This document shows positions 32,286-40,784 of a DNA stretch of 45,714 nucleotides, piece after piece (the stretch's first letter is position 1; each line of letters starts with the position of its first letter). Below the pieces are notes generated by a model. It had not been told where the DNA came from. It worked only from the letters and a program-made list of their open reading frames with translations, and ran no database searches. The DNA lies in assembly GCA_023229795.1 (NCBI GenBank), contig JALNYP010000007.1, forward strand, positions 34,742 through 80,455. The letters run 5' to 3'. The translations under genes and the position numbers were made by a program. Source of the DNA: Syntrophobacterales bacterium (lineage in GTDB: Bacteria > Desulfobacterota > Desulfobaccia > Desulfobaccales > 0-14-0-80-60-11).

Positions 32286-32401
32286 CCGGCAGGCGGTCGC
32301 CCTGCACCGAATAATCGTGATTCGCACCGGCTAAACCGATATAATGATAGCTGGGTTAATCCCCTTGCCTTTAACCGAAAACGTCTCGGAGGAAATCTAA
32401 G

Positions 32402-33415
32402 ATGTTAAAAATCTGGACAAAAGGTATCTTGATCCTTTTTGCCCTGTTATGTCTGAGCACCTGGGCCTTGCAGCTGGAGGCCTGGGCCCGGGTCGGTGGC
32501 GGCAGGTCCATGGGCGGCCGCGGCTCCCGGTCTATGACGGCGCCCAAACCTTACACTGCGCCGCGGCCCACCCAGCCGTCCTCCACCTACAATCCGGCCC
32601 GGCCCTCTACGCCGGCTCCCGGGGCCGCTGCTACACCGGGAGGGAGCAGCTTCCTGCGGAGTCTGGGCGGCGGTATCCTGGGCGGCCTGGCCGGCGGTAT
32701 GCTCTTCCACAGCCTGTTCGGCGGCCCCTCAGCCTCAGCCGGCGGCGCCGGCGCCACTGGCGGGGGCGGCATCGGCCTGTTCGAAATCCTGCTCCTGGCG
32801 GGCATTGCCTACCTGATTTACTGGTACATCAAGAAAAAGCGTCAGGAAGCTGCGGCCACCTCGGGATATTACCAGAGCAGCGGCACTGTGGAACTGCCTC
32901 CCCAGCCGATGTATCCGCCGGTCTATGACCAGCCCCAACAAATTGCGGCGCTGCAAGGCGACCAGGACCTGGAACGGGGTCTGGCCAACATCCGGCAATA
33001 CGACCCCGCTTTCGACGAAGCCAAATTCCAGGAAACCTGCATGGACAACTTCTTCAAGATCCAGGGGGCCTGGGCCAATCGCGACCTGGCTCCCGTCAAG
33101 AACCTGCTGACCGACGACATGCAGCGGATTTTGCAGGGGGACGCGGACGCGCTCAAGGCTCAAAAGAAGATCAACCGGCTGGAAAATATCGCGGTGCGGT
33201 CCGTGGATTTCACCGAAGCCTGGCAGGAATCGGGGTCTGATTTCATCACGGTGCGGGTCCTGGCCAGCCTGCTGGACTATAACGTGGATGAAACCAGCGG
33301 CCAGGTGATTGAAGGCAGCAAGACCGAACCGGTGAAGTTCGAGGAATACTGGACCTTTACCCGATCCGTGGGCGGCAACGACTGGCGCCTGTCCGCCATC
33401 AACCAGCCGGCGTAA
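32402..33415 (+). CDS. Tim44-like domain protein
   Basis: A 337-residue protein. A signal peptide (residues 1-28, ILILFALLCLSTWAL) precedes a Gly/Ser/Pro-rich linker, then one hydrophobic helix (about 125-143, LFEILLLAGIAYLIYWYI) and a basic KKKR patch. Residues 195-335 form the Tim44-like/cystatin-fold domain: FQETCMDNFFKIQGAWANRD, LKNLLTDDMQRIL-type and WTFTRS...DWRLSAINQ. Bacterial Tim44-like proteins sit in or by the inner membrane and their function is unclear. The ATG has a GGAGG site seven bases upstream. A very strong terminator follows 37 bases after the stop. Confidence 0.85.
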   Translation: MLKIWTKGILILFALLCLSTWALQLEAWARVGGGRSMGGRGSRSMTAPKPYTAPRPTQPSSTYNPARPSTPAPGAAATPGGSSFLRSLGGGILGGLAGGMLFHSLFGGPSASAGGAGATGGGGIGLFEILLLAGIAYLIYWYIKKKRQEAAATSGYYQSSGTVELPPQPMYPPVYDQPQQIAALQGDQDLERGLANIRQYDPAFDEAKFQETCMDNFFKIQGAWANRDLAPVKNLLTDDMQRILQGDADALKAQKKINRLENIAVRSVDFTEAWQESGSDFITVRVLASLLDYNVDETSGQVIEGSKTEPVKFEEYWTFTRSVGGNDWRLSAINQPA

Positions 33416-33451
33416 GAGCAGTTTTCTGTTGTCAATTTTCGTTTTTCAGTA

Positions 33452-33486
33452 GGGGCGACCCGTTGGGTCGCCCCTGGTTTTTTCTC
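33452..33486 (+). terminator. Rho-independent terminator after the Tim44-like gene
   Basis: GGGGCGACCC-GTT-GGGTCGCCCC is a perfect ten-base stem, followed by TGGTTTTTT. It also has the shape of the common GTAGGGGCG intergenic repeat; a second such palindrome (GGGGCGCAC ... GTGCGCCC) lies at 33508-33531. Confidence 0.85.
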
Positions 33487-33574
33487 GGGGTAAGAAAATC
33501 CCCCGTAGGGGCGCACCTGCGTGTGCGCCCTGACTTTTATGAGCGCAAATTGAGACCTTTGCGCAAAACCATTC

Positions 33575-33655
33575 TGTCATCCTGAGCGAAGCGAAGGATC
33601 TCGTATTTCTTCCTATGAAGAGATTCTTCGGTCGCTTCACTCCCTCAGAATGACA
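33575..33655. repeat. TGTCATCCTGAGCGAAGCGAAG repeat, copy 1
   Basis: Arms with TCATCCTGAGCGAAGCGAAG and its near complement (CTTCGGTCGCTTC ... CAGAATGAC) form a palindrome of about 80 bases. Copies occur at 37025 and, diverged, at 44805. It lies between convergent genes. Confidence 0.75.
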
Positions 33656-33714
33656 AGATAAAGGGATTTTAGCAGGAGTCTCAACTTGACCTTAGCCCCA
33701 TCTTACCCAAAAAA

Positions 33715-34530
33715 TCACTCTGCCTCTATGATCCGCTCCGGGTGGGTATAGATATTGAGGCGTTGGTCCCGGACGAAGCCCACAGTGGTAAGATTGAGTT
33801 CCTGGGCCAGTTCCAGGGCCATGGTGGTGGGGGCCGAGACCGCGGCCAGGATCGGGATGCCGGCCCGGATGCATTTCAGGACCATCTCGAAGCTGATGCG
33901 GCCGGAAAGCAGGGCCACCATGCCGGTCAGGTCCCGGCGGGTGAACACGGCCCGGCCGATAACTTTATCCATGGCATTGTGCCGGCCCACATCTTCGGCA
34001 TGGAGGAAGACCCGGCCGTCGGGGCTGGCCAGGGCCACGGCGTGGGTGCCGCCGGTGTCCCGGTAAATGGTCTGGGCCTCTTGTAAGCGATCCATGAGGG
34101 TCAGGAGCGCCGCGCCGGACACCGCCAGGCTGCCCGCTACCGGCGGGGTTTTGCTACAGATTTCGCTCACCGCTTCCTTGGCGCAGAGGCCGCAACTGGA
34201 GTAGGCCACTTCCAGGTGGCGCCGGCCGCGCCGGCCCAAAGCGGCCTCCGTCAGATGCACGTCCACCACGTTGGGAGGCAGCAGCGGGTCGGTGGCGGTG
34301 CCGCAGAAGTGCATGGTAACGACCTCGGAGAGGTCCCGGACAATGCCCTCGGTGACCAAAAAGCCCAGGGCCAGTTCCTTTTCCCAGCCCGGCAGGCGCA
34401 TCAGCACCTGGAACGGCTCGCCGCCCAAACGGATTTCCAGGGGCTCTTCCACCACCACCACGTCCCGGGCGGCTTGCACCCGCCCGCCGCGGTAACGCCA
34501 CATCGGGAGTTCTTTTATGGGATCAGTCAT
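33715..34530 (-). CDS. fdhD: Formate dehydrogenase accessory sulfurtransferase FdhD
   Basis: A 271-residue FdhD. Its active CxxC is in YSSCGLCAKEAV (about residues 119-122), with family blocks EEPLEIRLGGEPFQVLMR, LGFLVTEGIV, HAEDVGRHNAMDKVIG and VSAPTTMALELAQ. FdhD moves sulfur from IscS to the bis-MGD molybdenum or tungsten cofactor of formate dehydrogenase, so a metal formate dehydrogenase should be encoded elsewhere on this chromosome. The protein is cytosolic and of normal length. The start ATG at 34530 has no strong ribosome site. The gene stands alone on its strand. Confidence 0.95.
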   Translation of the reverse strand: MTDPIKELPMWRYRGGRVQAARDVVVVEEPLEIRLGGEPFQVLMRLPGWEKELALGFLVTEGIVRDLSEVVTMHFCGTATDPLLPPNVVDVHLTEAALGRRGRRHLEVAYSSCGLCAKEAVSEICSKTPPVAGSLAVSGAALLTLMDRLQEAQTIYRDTGGTHAVALASPDGRVFLHAEDVGRHNAMDKVIGRAVFTRRDLTGMVALLSGRISFEMVLKCIRAGIPILAAVSAPTTMALELAQELNLTTVGFVRDQRLNIYTHPERIIEAE

Positions 34531-34685
34531 CTCAGAGGTTAGGGCTAAAGGGCGAAAGATTAGTATGAAATAAATATATCAGAGCTTATCGATATTTATT
34601 AAAAATATTGATAAATAGCAATGAGTTTGCACCGGGCGATTTTTATTATAAGATATTGTGTAAACTAACCAATTTCTATTTTTGG

Positions 34686-35143
34686 CGTAGGGCGGGAAAG
34701 CGCAGCGCATCCCGCCTTCAGTTGTCTTCCAAAGGATTCTTATTAAATTAAAATCTGAAGAAGGGAGACGTTATGAACTTGTCTAGGTTTCTCATCCTAG
34801 CCGCCCTCATCTTCGCCTTAGGCTGCGGTGGTGGCCCCTCTACTGCCCCGAAATCGTCTTCAAGCTCTGAGTTCGCCAAGTTGTGCAGGGCCATGGGGGC
34901 CGAGGGCGGCAAGCTGGAAAGGGAGAAATTCATCGCCCAGGCCGAAGACAAAGAAGCGGCCGCCAAGCTCTTCGACGCCTGTGACACTCAACAAAAAGGA
35001 TACCTTACCGAAGAAGATGTCACACCGGCTTACATGAACCGAATGAAGCAGGAGGCGATCCACCTGCCTCGTGGCAGATAAACGCCGCAAAATCTCTGAT
35101 GGAATAATGCTCATGGCGGGATGCGCCGCGCTTTCCCGCTACG
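34686..35143. repeat. Inverted repeat pair flanking the EF-hand lipoprotein gene
   Basis: The left element (34686-34716, CGTAGGGCGGGAAAGCGCAG...) and the right element (35115-35143) are reverse complements apart from a two-base gap and one mismatch. Each is itself palindromic. They bracket the gene at 34773-35081. Confidence 0.7.
34773..35081 (+). CDS. Small lipoprotein with EF-hand-like motif
   Basis: A 102-residue protein. Residues 1-18 are a lipoprotein signal with lipobox ALGC, so Cys18 should be lipidated. A Ser-rich linker follows. Residues 67-80 read FDACDTQQKGYLTEED, an EF-hand-like loop with Asp at positions 1 and 3, Gly at 6 and Glu at 12, though one ligand position is Gln. The N-terminal helix (CRAMGAEGGKLEREKF) could be a partner half. 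It may bind calcium at the outer membrane. A GAAGGGAG ribosome site lies eight bases upstream. An inverted repeat pair flanks the gene, so it could have moved as a cassette. Confidence 0.75.
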   Translation: MNLSRFLILAALIFALGCGGGPSTAPKSSSSSEFAKLCRAMGAEGGKLEREKFIAQAEDKEAAAKLFDACDTQQKGYLTEEDVTPAYMNRMKQEAIHLPRGR

Positions 35144-35152
35144 GGCTACGGG

Positions 35153-35752
35153 CTAATGCTCTATCGAGTACACCTCAACCGGGATGCCGGCAATGGCGAG
35201 TTCCAGTTTGCGGCCTTGAATGCCGGCCTTTTCCGGAATCTGTTTGAACGCAGCCGCGGTGACCAGGATTTCCCCGGGGCCGCCGATATCTTCGCCTATT
35301 TTGCAGGCGCAGTTGACCGAATTGCCGAAATAGTCGGGCCCGCCGATGAGCAGGACGTCACCGTAGTCAATGCCGATGGAAACGCGAATATCGAACTCGT
35401 CTTCGGTCAAGACGTTCATGGCAAAGAAGGCCGTATTCAAGGCAATGGCGGCGCGCACGGCCGAGAGCGGGTCGTCGAACATGGCGAAGCAGTTATCCGC
35501 CTCGAATTTGACCACCTGGCCGCGGTATTTCTCCACAATGGGCTTCGTTGTCAACTGCATGCGCCGCACTATGGACAGGTAATGGACAATCCCGTGCCGA
35601 TAAGACAGCAGGGAAAATCCCGACATGTCCATAACGAACACCGCCTTGACCTTACCGAACTCTTGCCACAGCGTAGCTTCGATCTTCTCCCGTTCGTCCT
35701 TCTCATTTTCCTGCGCATAAAGCAGGAGTAGCTCTTCAAAACGCTTGTCCAT
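35153..35752 (-). CDS. Class III adenylate/guanylate cyclase-like protein
   Basis: A 199-residue stand-alone cyclase homology domain. The first metal Asp is in FVMDMSGFS (about residue 42); the KFEADNCFAMFDDP segment carries the second Asp but has Ala-Asp where active cyclases have Gly-Asp. VSIGIDYGDVLLIGG and NSVNCACKIGEDIGGPGEILVT match the later blocks, with Lys in place of the usual transition-state Arg. No membrane or sensor domain is present. It could make cAMP/cGMP weakly or have become a nucleotide-binding sensor. A 37-residue charged N-terminal helix precedes the domain. The gene is alone, downstream of nadK on the same strand. Confidence 0.75.
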   Translation of the reverse strand: MDKRFEELLLLYAQENEKDEREKIEATLWQEFGKVKAVFVMDMSGFSLLSYRHGIVHYLSIVRRMQLTTKPIVEKYRGQVVKFEADNCFAMFDDPLSAVRAAIALNTAFFAMNVLTEDEFDIRVSIGIDYGDVLLIGGPDYFGNSVNCACKIGEDIGGPGEILVTAAAFKQIPEKAGIQGRKLELAIAGIPVEVYSIEH

Positions 35753-35910
35753 AACATCCCTCTGGTTTCAGACGTCGGGGGGGCGGTTTCCTGCGATGAA
35801 AAGTTCTTGGTGGCCCGGGCTTACAGCCTGTGCATGCTTCATTTGTCAAAACCGGTAATTGGGGACCCATTCTACGATTATTGACCCCGTAACACACACC
35901 GCTTTTTTTA

Positions 35911-36759
35911 TCATTTCCGCACGCCCAACTCGCCCCAGCCCAGCTTGGTGCGCAGGATTTCAAAATGGCTGCGGTGGGGCGACTTTACCAGCTTCAATTG
36001 GTAAGGGGCCCGGCGGATTTCCACCCGGTCGCCCGGTTCCAGGGCCTGGCCCACCTGGCCGTCCAGGGTGAGGTACACGTCCTGGGCCTTGTCGTCCAGG
36101 CTGACGGCCACCGTGACCGTGTCGGGCAGGATGATGGGCCGGTTGCTCAGGGTATGGGAGCAGATGGGCAGCAGGATGAGGTGATGCAGGGTGGGATAGA
36201 CAATGGGGCCGCCGGCGGACAGGTTGTAGGCGGTGGAGCCGGTGGGAGTGGCGACGATGAGCCCGTCGGCCCGGTACACCGTGAGATATTCCCCGTCGAT
36301 CCGGGTGGTCAGTTCCGCGATGCGGGCCAGGGCGCCCTTGTTGATCACCGCGTCGTTGAGGACGTTTTCCTGCCAGCGGGCCCGGCCGTGGCGAAACAGC
36401 GTGGCGGTAAGCATCAGGCGCTCTTCCACCTCGAACTTGCCGGTGAGCACATGGTTATCCATGCAGGGATAGAGTTCGTCCAGGGAGATTTCCGTGAGAA
36501 AGCCCAGGCCCCCCAGGTTGACCCCGAAGATGGGGACCCCGCGCTCGCCGTAATGGCGGGCGACGCTCAAAATGGTGCCGTCACCCCCCATGACCACGAT
36601 GAATTCCACGTCGGCAGGCAGGACCGGGATCTCGGGTTCCGGCTCGTTTTCCACATGACAGGCCGCGATCCCCCGGGCCGTGAGCCAGGCCTGCAAGGCC
36701 CGGCCGGCTTCCAGGGCATCGGATTTTTGTTTCTTGGTGATAATGGCGATGGACTTCAC
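35911..36759 (-). CDS. nadK: NAD kinase
   Basis: The protein is 282 residues from GTG 36759 (KSIAIITKKQKSD, typical NAD kinase opening), with GGGGAG ten bases upstream; a TTG at 36783 would overlap that site. The GGDGTILSVA motif (about residue 60), NLGGLGFLTEI, and TPTGSTAYNLSAGGPIV are the NAD- and ATP-binding blocks. The enzyme makes NADP from NAD and ATP (or polyphosphate). Cytosolic and of normal length. The cyclase-like gene follows on the same strand, 158 bases later, and may share its transcript. The upstream 400-base gap holds repeats. All key residues appear present. Confidence 0.94.
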   Translation of the reverse strand: MKSIAIITKKQKSDALEAGRALQAWLTARGIAACHVENEPEPEIPVLPADVEFIVVMGGDGTILSVARHYGERGVPIFGVNLGGLGFLTEISLDELYPCMDNHVLTGKFEVEERLMLTATLFRHGRARWQENVLNDAVINKGALARIAELTTRIDGEYLTVYRADGLIVATPTGSTAYNLSAGGPIVYPTLHHLILLPICSHTLSNRPIILPDTVTVAVSLDDKAQDVYLTLDGQVGQALEPGDRVEIRRAPYQLKLVKSPHRSHFEILRTKLGWGELGVRK

Positions 36760-36891
36760 CGGGCGGACTCTCCCCGTTGACAATTATCATAATGTTGGAT
36801 ATTTTTCAAAGGATTGTTACCGTGAGGTCGCATGAGAGACGCTAGCCCCCGGAGCCAGTAAATAGGTTACAATAACTTATGGGGCTGACGG

Positions 36892-36931
36892 GAAATCCCC
36901 CTAAATCCCCCTTTGCCAAAGGGGGACTTTG
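36892..36931. repeat. AATCCCCCTAAATCCCCC palindromic repeat
   Basis: C5TTT-GCC-AAAG5 forms a short perfect hairpin preceded by a second CCCCC block. A close relative lies at 16950-16990. Confidence 0.7.
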
Positions 36932-37024
36932 CCGCTTCCGCCCTTTCCTAAAGGGTGGGGATTTCCGCCAGCTTGAAACCAACCCCAGGGCAGCCTATTA
37001 ACGTAACCTCTACAAAAGCCAGTT

Positions 37025-37107
37025 TGTCATCCTGAGCGAAGCGAAGGATCTCGTACCTGCTCGTAATGATGAGATTCTTCGGTCGCTTCGCTCCTTTCAG
37101 AATGACC
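37025..37107. repeat. TGTCATCCTGAGCGAAGCGAAG repeat, copy 2
   Basis: Nearly identical to 33575-33655 in both arms (TCATCCTGAGCGAAGCGAAG ... TTCGGTCGCTTCGCTC...GAATGAC), with a different central loop. The following 25 bases are also similar (GCAGAAGTCTC versus GCAGGAGTCTC). Confidence 0.75.
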
Positions 37108-37187
37108 AGTAGGTGACTTTCGCAGAAGTCTCTTAAAGAGGGTCCATCTCGGATCTTCTCGAAAATTTTATCGACAAAGGAGCAACC

Positions 37188-38384
37188 ATGCAACTTGCCA
37201 GCCGCATCCGCCAGATTCCCCCTTCCGCCACCCTGGCCCTGAATGCCAAAGCCAATCAGCTCAAGGCGCAGGGAGTTGACATAGTCAACTTCGGGGTGGG
37301 AGAGCCCGATTTCGACACCCCGGAAAACATCCGGGAGGCCGGCATCCGGGCCATCCAGGATGGCTTTACCCGCTACACCCCGGTGGGAGGCACCCCGGAG
37401 CTGAAAAACGCCATCGTCAACCGCTTTCAGGCCGATTACCGCCTGAGCTACAAGCCCAGTGAGATCCTGGTGTCCTGCGGCGGCAAGCACGGCCTCTACA
37501 ACCTGTTTCAGGTCCTTTTTGAAAAGGGCGACGAGGTGATCATCCCGGCCCCCTTCTGGGTCTCGTATGTGCCCATGGTCATGCTGGCGGACGCCACCCC
37601 GGTGGTCGTCCCCACCCAGGAGGCCAATGGCTTTAAGCTTACCGCGGCCGAATTAAAGGCGCGCCTGACGCCCCGCACCAAGGCCATCGTGATTAACAGC
37701 CCCTCCAACCCCACCGGCGGCGTCTATACCCAAGACGAACTCGCGGCCCTGGGCGAGGTGGTGTTGCAAGCCGGACTGTACGTCATCTCCGACGATATCT
37801 ATGACAAGATTTTGTTCGACGGCGCCAAATTCGTGAATATGGCCATGCTGTCGCCGGAGTTGAAGGCAAGGACCTTCATCCTGAACGGCGTCTCCAAGGC
37901 CTATGCCATGACCGGCTGGCGCATCGGCTATCTGGCCGGCCCGGAGGCCGGGATCAAGGCCGCGGACACTCTCCAGAGCCAGAGCACTTCGAATCCCACT
38001 TCCATCTCCCAGAAGGCCGCGGTGGAGGCCTTGAACGGCCCCCAGGATTCGGTGGCCGCCATGCTGGCGGAATTCGCCTGGCGCCGGGACGACATTTACA
38101 AGCGGGTCCTGGACATCCCCGGGGCCACCACCATCAAGCCGGGCGGGGCTTTCTACATCTTTCCGAATTTCTCGGCGTATTATGACCGGTTGAAGGTGGC
38201 GTCGGGCCAGTCCCAATCCGGGGCTTTGGCCGCCTATTTGCTGGAAGAGGCCCAAGTGGCCGCGGTGCCCGGCGGCGAGTTCGGGGAAGACAAGTGTCTG
38301 AGGTTTTCCTATGCCACGTCCCGGGAACGGATCGCCACGGGCCTGAGCCGGATCAAGGCAGCTTTGGAGAAATTGGGGAAATAA
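37188..38384 (+). CDS. Class I aspartate aminotransferase
   Basis: A 398-residue PLP enzyme of aminotransferase fold type I, subgroup Ib by its opening (PSATLALNAKANQLKAQG). Landmarks: NFGVGEPDFDTP, SPSNPTGGVY (Asn and Pro contacts), YVISDDIYDKI (Asp to the pyridine N), and the Schiff-base Lys in LNGVSKAYAMTGWRIGYL (about residue 239). The terminal RFSYATSRERI holds the substrate-carboxylate Arg. Expected reaction: aspartate plus 2-oxoglutarate to oxaloacetate plus glutamate, linking it to the GOGAT products; related prephenate or alanine activity is possible. AAGGAG site before ATG 37188. Monocistronic, with promoter in the upstream gap. Confidence 0.93.
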   Translation: MQLASRIRQIPPSATLALNAKANQLKAQGVDIVNFGVGEPDFDTPENIREAGIRAIQDGFTRYTPVGGTPELKNAIVNRFQADYRLSYKPSEILVSCGGKHGLYNLFQVLFEKGDEVIIPAPFWVSYVPMVMLADATPVVVPTQEANGFKLTAAELKARLTPRTKAIVINSPSNPTGGVYTQDELAALGEVVLQAGLYVISDDIYDKILFDGAKFVNMAMLSPELKARTFILNGVSKAYAMTGWRIGYLAGPEAGIKAADTLQSQSTSNPTSISQKAAVEALNGPQDSVAAMLAEFAWRRDDIYKRVLDIPGATTIKPGGAFYIFPNFSAYYDRLKVASGQSQSGALAAYLLEEAQVAAVPGGEFGEDKCLRFSYATSRERIATGLSRIKAALEKLGK

Positions 38385-38462
38385 AGAGCGGTGGGATAAA
38401 TGAGGAAAAGCGGAGAGCGCGGCGGGCGGGATGCCCAGCCGCGCTGCCCGTTCAACGCCTGC

Positions 38463-38747
38463 TTAGTGGCCGGCGGCTTTGCGTTTCGACGCCTTCAAAG
38501 GATTGACCTTATGGGCGGTCTCTTTTTTCTCGACCTTGACGTGGGTGGCCAGGTTGCAGGCCCCCCGGCGCCACTTGGAGGCCGGGTCCGGAAACGAGGC
38601 GCAGAAACTGCTGCCATTGGAACCCAAAATCCGGTCACAGCCCTCGCATTCAGTCACCACAGTTTTACAGCTGCCGCCGTTGAACGAACAGCCTTTCTTG
38701 GTCATAAAGGTGCAATCTACCCCTGGTTTTAAGCTTTCACAGTGCAT
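38463..38747 (-). CDS. PxxKW-family cysteine-rich protein
   Basis: A 94-residue protein with about eight cysteines: C3, C12, C20, C27, then CEGCDR, SSFCASFPDPASKWRRGACN. PASKW is the PxxKW motif that names this Desulfobacterota-enriched family, and the spacing of Cys fits a metal or iron-sulfur site. The C-terminal 30 residues are very Lys-rich (KVEKKETAHKV...KASKRKAAGH) and may be disordered or bind nucleic acid. Function unknown. The gene converges with the aminotransferase, with a 78-base gap. Confidence 0.75.
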   Translation of the reverse strand: MHCESLKPGVDCTFMTKKGCSFNGGSCKTVVTECEGCDRILGSNGSSFCASFPDPASKWRRGACNLATHVKVEKKETAHKVNPLKASKRKAAGH

Positions 38748-38956
38748 GGCCGTAGCCCCCCTTGATATTCAGGAAATCTTATATTTATATACTATATTTA
38801 TTGGCGTTGTCAATAAGGATTAGATTATTTTATTGTCAGGGGTCTATTTTTTCTGCTTCCTTCCCCTATCCCTTCCTTTCCTGACAGCCGGCTGACATTG
38901 ACCAACGCTGCCCAGGTGCTTATGTTAGCGGTAAAGCGAGGGCAGGGGAGGGCCGC

Positions 38957-39544
38957 ATGAACCGGGACAGTCTCAAGGAATACCAGGAAAAGCGCGATTT
39001 CGGCCGTACCCCGGAACCCGCCGGAAAAAAGGCCGGAGCCTCACCCGCGCCCATTTTCGTCATCCAGAAGCACGCCGCCAGCCATCTTCACTATGACTTT
39101 CGCCTCGAAGTGGACGGGGTCCTGAAATCCTGGGCCATTCCCAAAGGGCCGTCCACCAACCCCAAAGACAAGCGCCTGGCTGTGCCCACCGAAGACCATC
39201 CCCTGGAGTATGCGGACTTCGAGGGGGTGATCCCGGCAGGTGAATACGGCGGCGGCACCGTCATGGTCTGGGACACCGGGCCTTACCGCAACCTGACGGA
39301 GAAAAACGGCGCGGCCATCCACCTGGCTGAGGCCGTGGCCCACGGGCACCTCAAGGTCTGGCTGGAAGGCCGCAAACTCAAGGGGGGCTATGCCCTGACC
39401 CGGTTCCGCACCGGCAAGGACGAGTCCTGGCTCCTGGTCAAGGCCGACGACGCAGAAGCCGATGCTACCCGCAACCCCGTGGCGGATGAGCCCCGCTCGG
39501 CGCTCACCGGCCGCACCATCGAGGAGATCGCCGCGGCTGGCTAA
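38957..39544 (+). CDS. Stand-alone LigD 3'-phosphoesterase domain protein
   Basis: A 195-residue protein. FVIQKHAASHLHYDFRLEVD carries the conserved His and Asp of the bacterial LigD phosphoesterase, followed by GVLKSWAIPKGPS, EDHPLEYADFEGVIPAGEYGGG and LKGGYALTRF. In multidomain LigD this domain removes 3'-phosphates and trims ribonucleotides at breaks before end joining. Here neither ligase nor polymerase domain is attached, and no Ku gene is in the window. It may act alone in end processing or serve a separately encoded ligase. A GGGGAGGG site precedes ATG 38957. The membrane protease follows after 38 bases. Confidence 0.88.
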   Translation: MNRDSLKEYQEKRDFGRTPEPAGKKAGASPAPIFVIQKHAASHLHYDFRLEVDGVLKSWAIPKGPSTNPKDKRLAVPTEDHPLEYADFEGVIPAGEYGGGTVMVWDTGPYRNLTEKNGAAIHLAEAVAHGHLKVWLEGRKLKGGYALTRFRTGKDESWLLVKADDAEADATRNPVADEPRSALTGRTIEEIAAAG

Positions 39545-39582
39545 AGCGTCGGGCTGGCAACGGCCTGGCAAGGAGAGGGTTA

Positions 39583-40743
39583 ATGAACGGCAAAGTGGTT
39601 GATATCGAAAAGGTCAAAAGCATCGGCCGCTTTAAAGTGGCCGGAATTACCATCGGTTTCGATTACTCCTGGTTCATCATCTTCGCGGTGGTGCTCCTGG
39701 CCCTGGCCGGGGGCTACTTTCCTAATTATTACCCGGGTTATCGTAGCCAGACCTACTGGATCGCTGGCTTCATCGCCACCCTGTTCTTCTTCAGTTCCGT
39801 GGTGATTCACGAGTTGGCCCATTCCCTTATGGCCATTCGCTCCGGCATCGAGATCAAGGAGATTACCCTGTTCATCTTCGGCGGGGTGTCTCGCATCACC
39901 GAAGAGCCGCACGATCCCGTGACCGAATTGAAAGTCGCCCTGGTGGGGCCGCTCTCCAGCTTTGCATTGGCCTTGATCTTCTGGGTGGTCAAGAGCTTTT
40001 TTGCAGGATTCCAACTCCCCCTGCTCACCGGCATCTTCGCTTACCTGGCCTGGATTAACCTGGCCCTCGGTATCTTCAATCTCATCCCCGGATTTCCCCT
40101 GGACGGTGGGCGGGTCTTCCGGGCCGTTGTTTGGTGGTATACCGGGTCCCTCACCCGGGCCACCCGGGTGGCTGCGGATCTGGGGAAGGGATTTGCCACG
40201 GCCCTGATGATCCTGGGCGGAGTGCAAATTTTTCTGGGGGACCTCATTGGCGGCATCTGGTTCATACTCATCGGCATGTTTTTGCGGGGCATGTCCCAGC
40301 GGGGCTATGAAGAGGTGGTCGTCAGAAAGACCCTGGAAAATGTCCCGGTGCAGGAGATCATGACCCGGGAAGTGGTCACCGTGACGGCCGGACTGAGCCT
40401 CTATGATTTGATTCACCGCTATTTTCTGCACTATCCTTATCGGGGGTTTCCGGTGAAAGACGACGGCCGGATTTTGGGCCTGGTTTCCCTGAACAAGGTC
40501 AAGGACATTCCACCGGGGGAATATCCGACATTGGCCGTCAGGGATTTTGTTACTCCGCTCAGCGACGATACGGTGATTGCCCCTGAGGTCTCCCTGGATG
40601 AGGCCCTGAAGCAAATGATCCGTCAAGAGCAAGATCGGCTCCTGGTGATGCAGCAGGGGCAACTGGCCGGCATCATTACCCGGCATACCTTGACGCGGTT
40701 TGTGGAGATCAAACAGATTCTGGAACCGGAAAAAGCGGCCTAA
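39583..40743 (+). CDS. Site-2-type membrane zinc metalloprotease (M50B) with two CBS domains
   Basis: A 386-residue protein with five to six membrane helices. The zinc site is HELAHS in VVIHELAHSLMAI (about residues 75-80) and NLIPGFPLDGGRVFRA (about 165-180). The C-terminal ~130 residues hold two CBS domains (VPVQEIMTREVVTVTAGLS, RGFPVKDDGRILGLVSLNKV, then VAPEVSLDEALKQMI), which usually sense adenosine nucleotides. Such proteases cut membrane-embedded anti-sigma factors or other targets. GAGAGGG precedes ATG 39583. It lies just after the LigD phosphoesterase gene and may be in one transcript with it and the COG2187 gene downstream. Confidence 0.92.
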   Translation: MNGKVVDIEKVKSIGRFKVAGITIGFDYSWFIIFAVVLLALAGGYFPNYYPGYRSQTYWIAGFIATLFFFSSVVIHELAHSLMAIRSGIEIKEITLFIFGGVSRITEEPHDPVTELKVALVGPLSSFALALIFWVVKSFFAGFQLPLLTGIFAYLAWINLALGIFNLIPGFPLDGGRVFRAVVWWYTGSLTRATRVAADLGKGFATALMILGGVQIFLGDLIGGIWFILIGMFLRGMSQRGYEEVVVRKTLENVPVQEIMTREVVTVTAGLSLYDLIHRYFLHYPYRGFPVKDDGRILGLVSLNKVKDIPPGEYPTLAVRDFVTPLSDDTVIAPEVSLDEALKQMIRQEQDRLLVMQQGQLAGIITRHTLTRFVEIKQILEPEKAA

Positions 40744-40784
40744 CCTCGATCTTTTACTATGGGGGGGGGTAAGGATTCCGAGGC

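Larger units (their letters stand above)
36760..37187. other. Divergent intergenic region with two repeat families, 428 bases
   Basis: It separates nadK (minus) from the aminotransferase (plus). It holds an AATCCCCC palindrome (36892-36931, copy of the one at 16950) and the TCATCCTGAGCGAAGCG palindrome (37025-37107, copy of 33575). The aminotransferase has an AAGGAG site near 37180. No gene seen. Confidence 0.6.
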
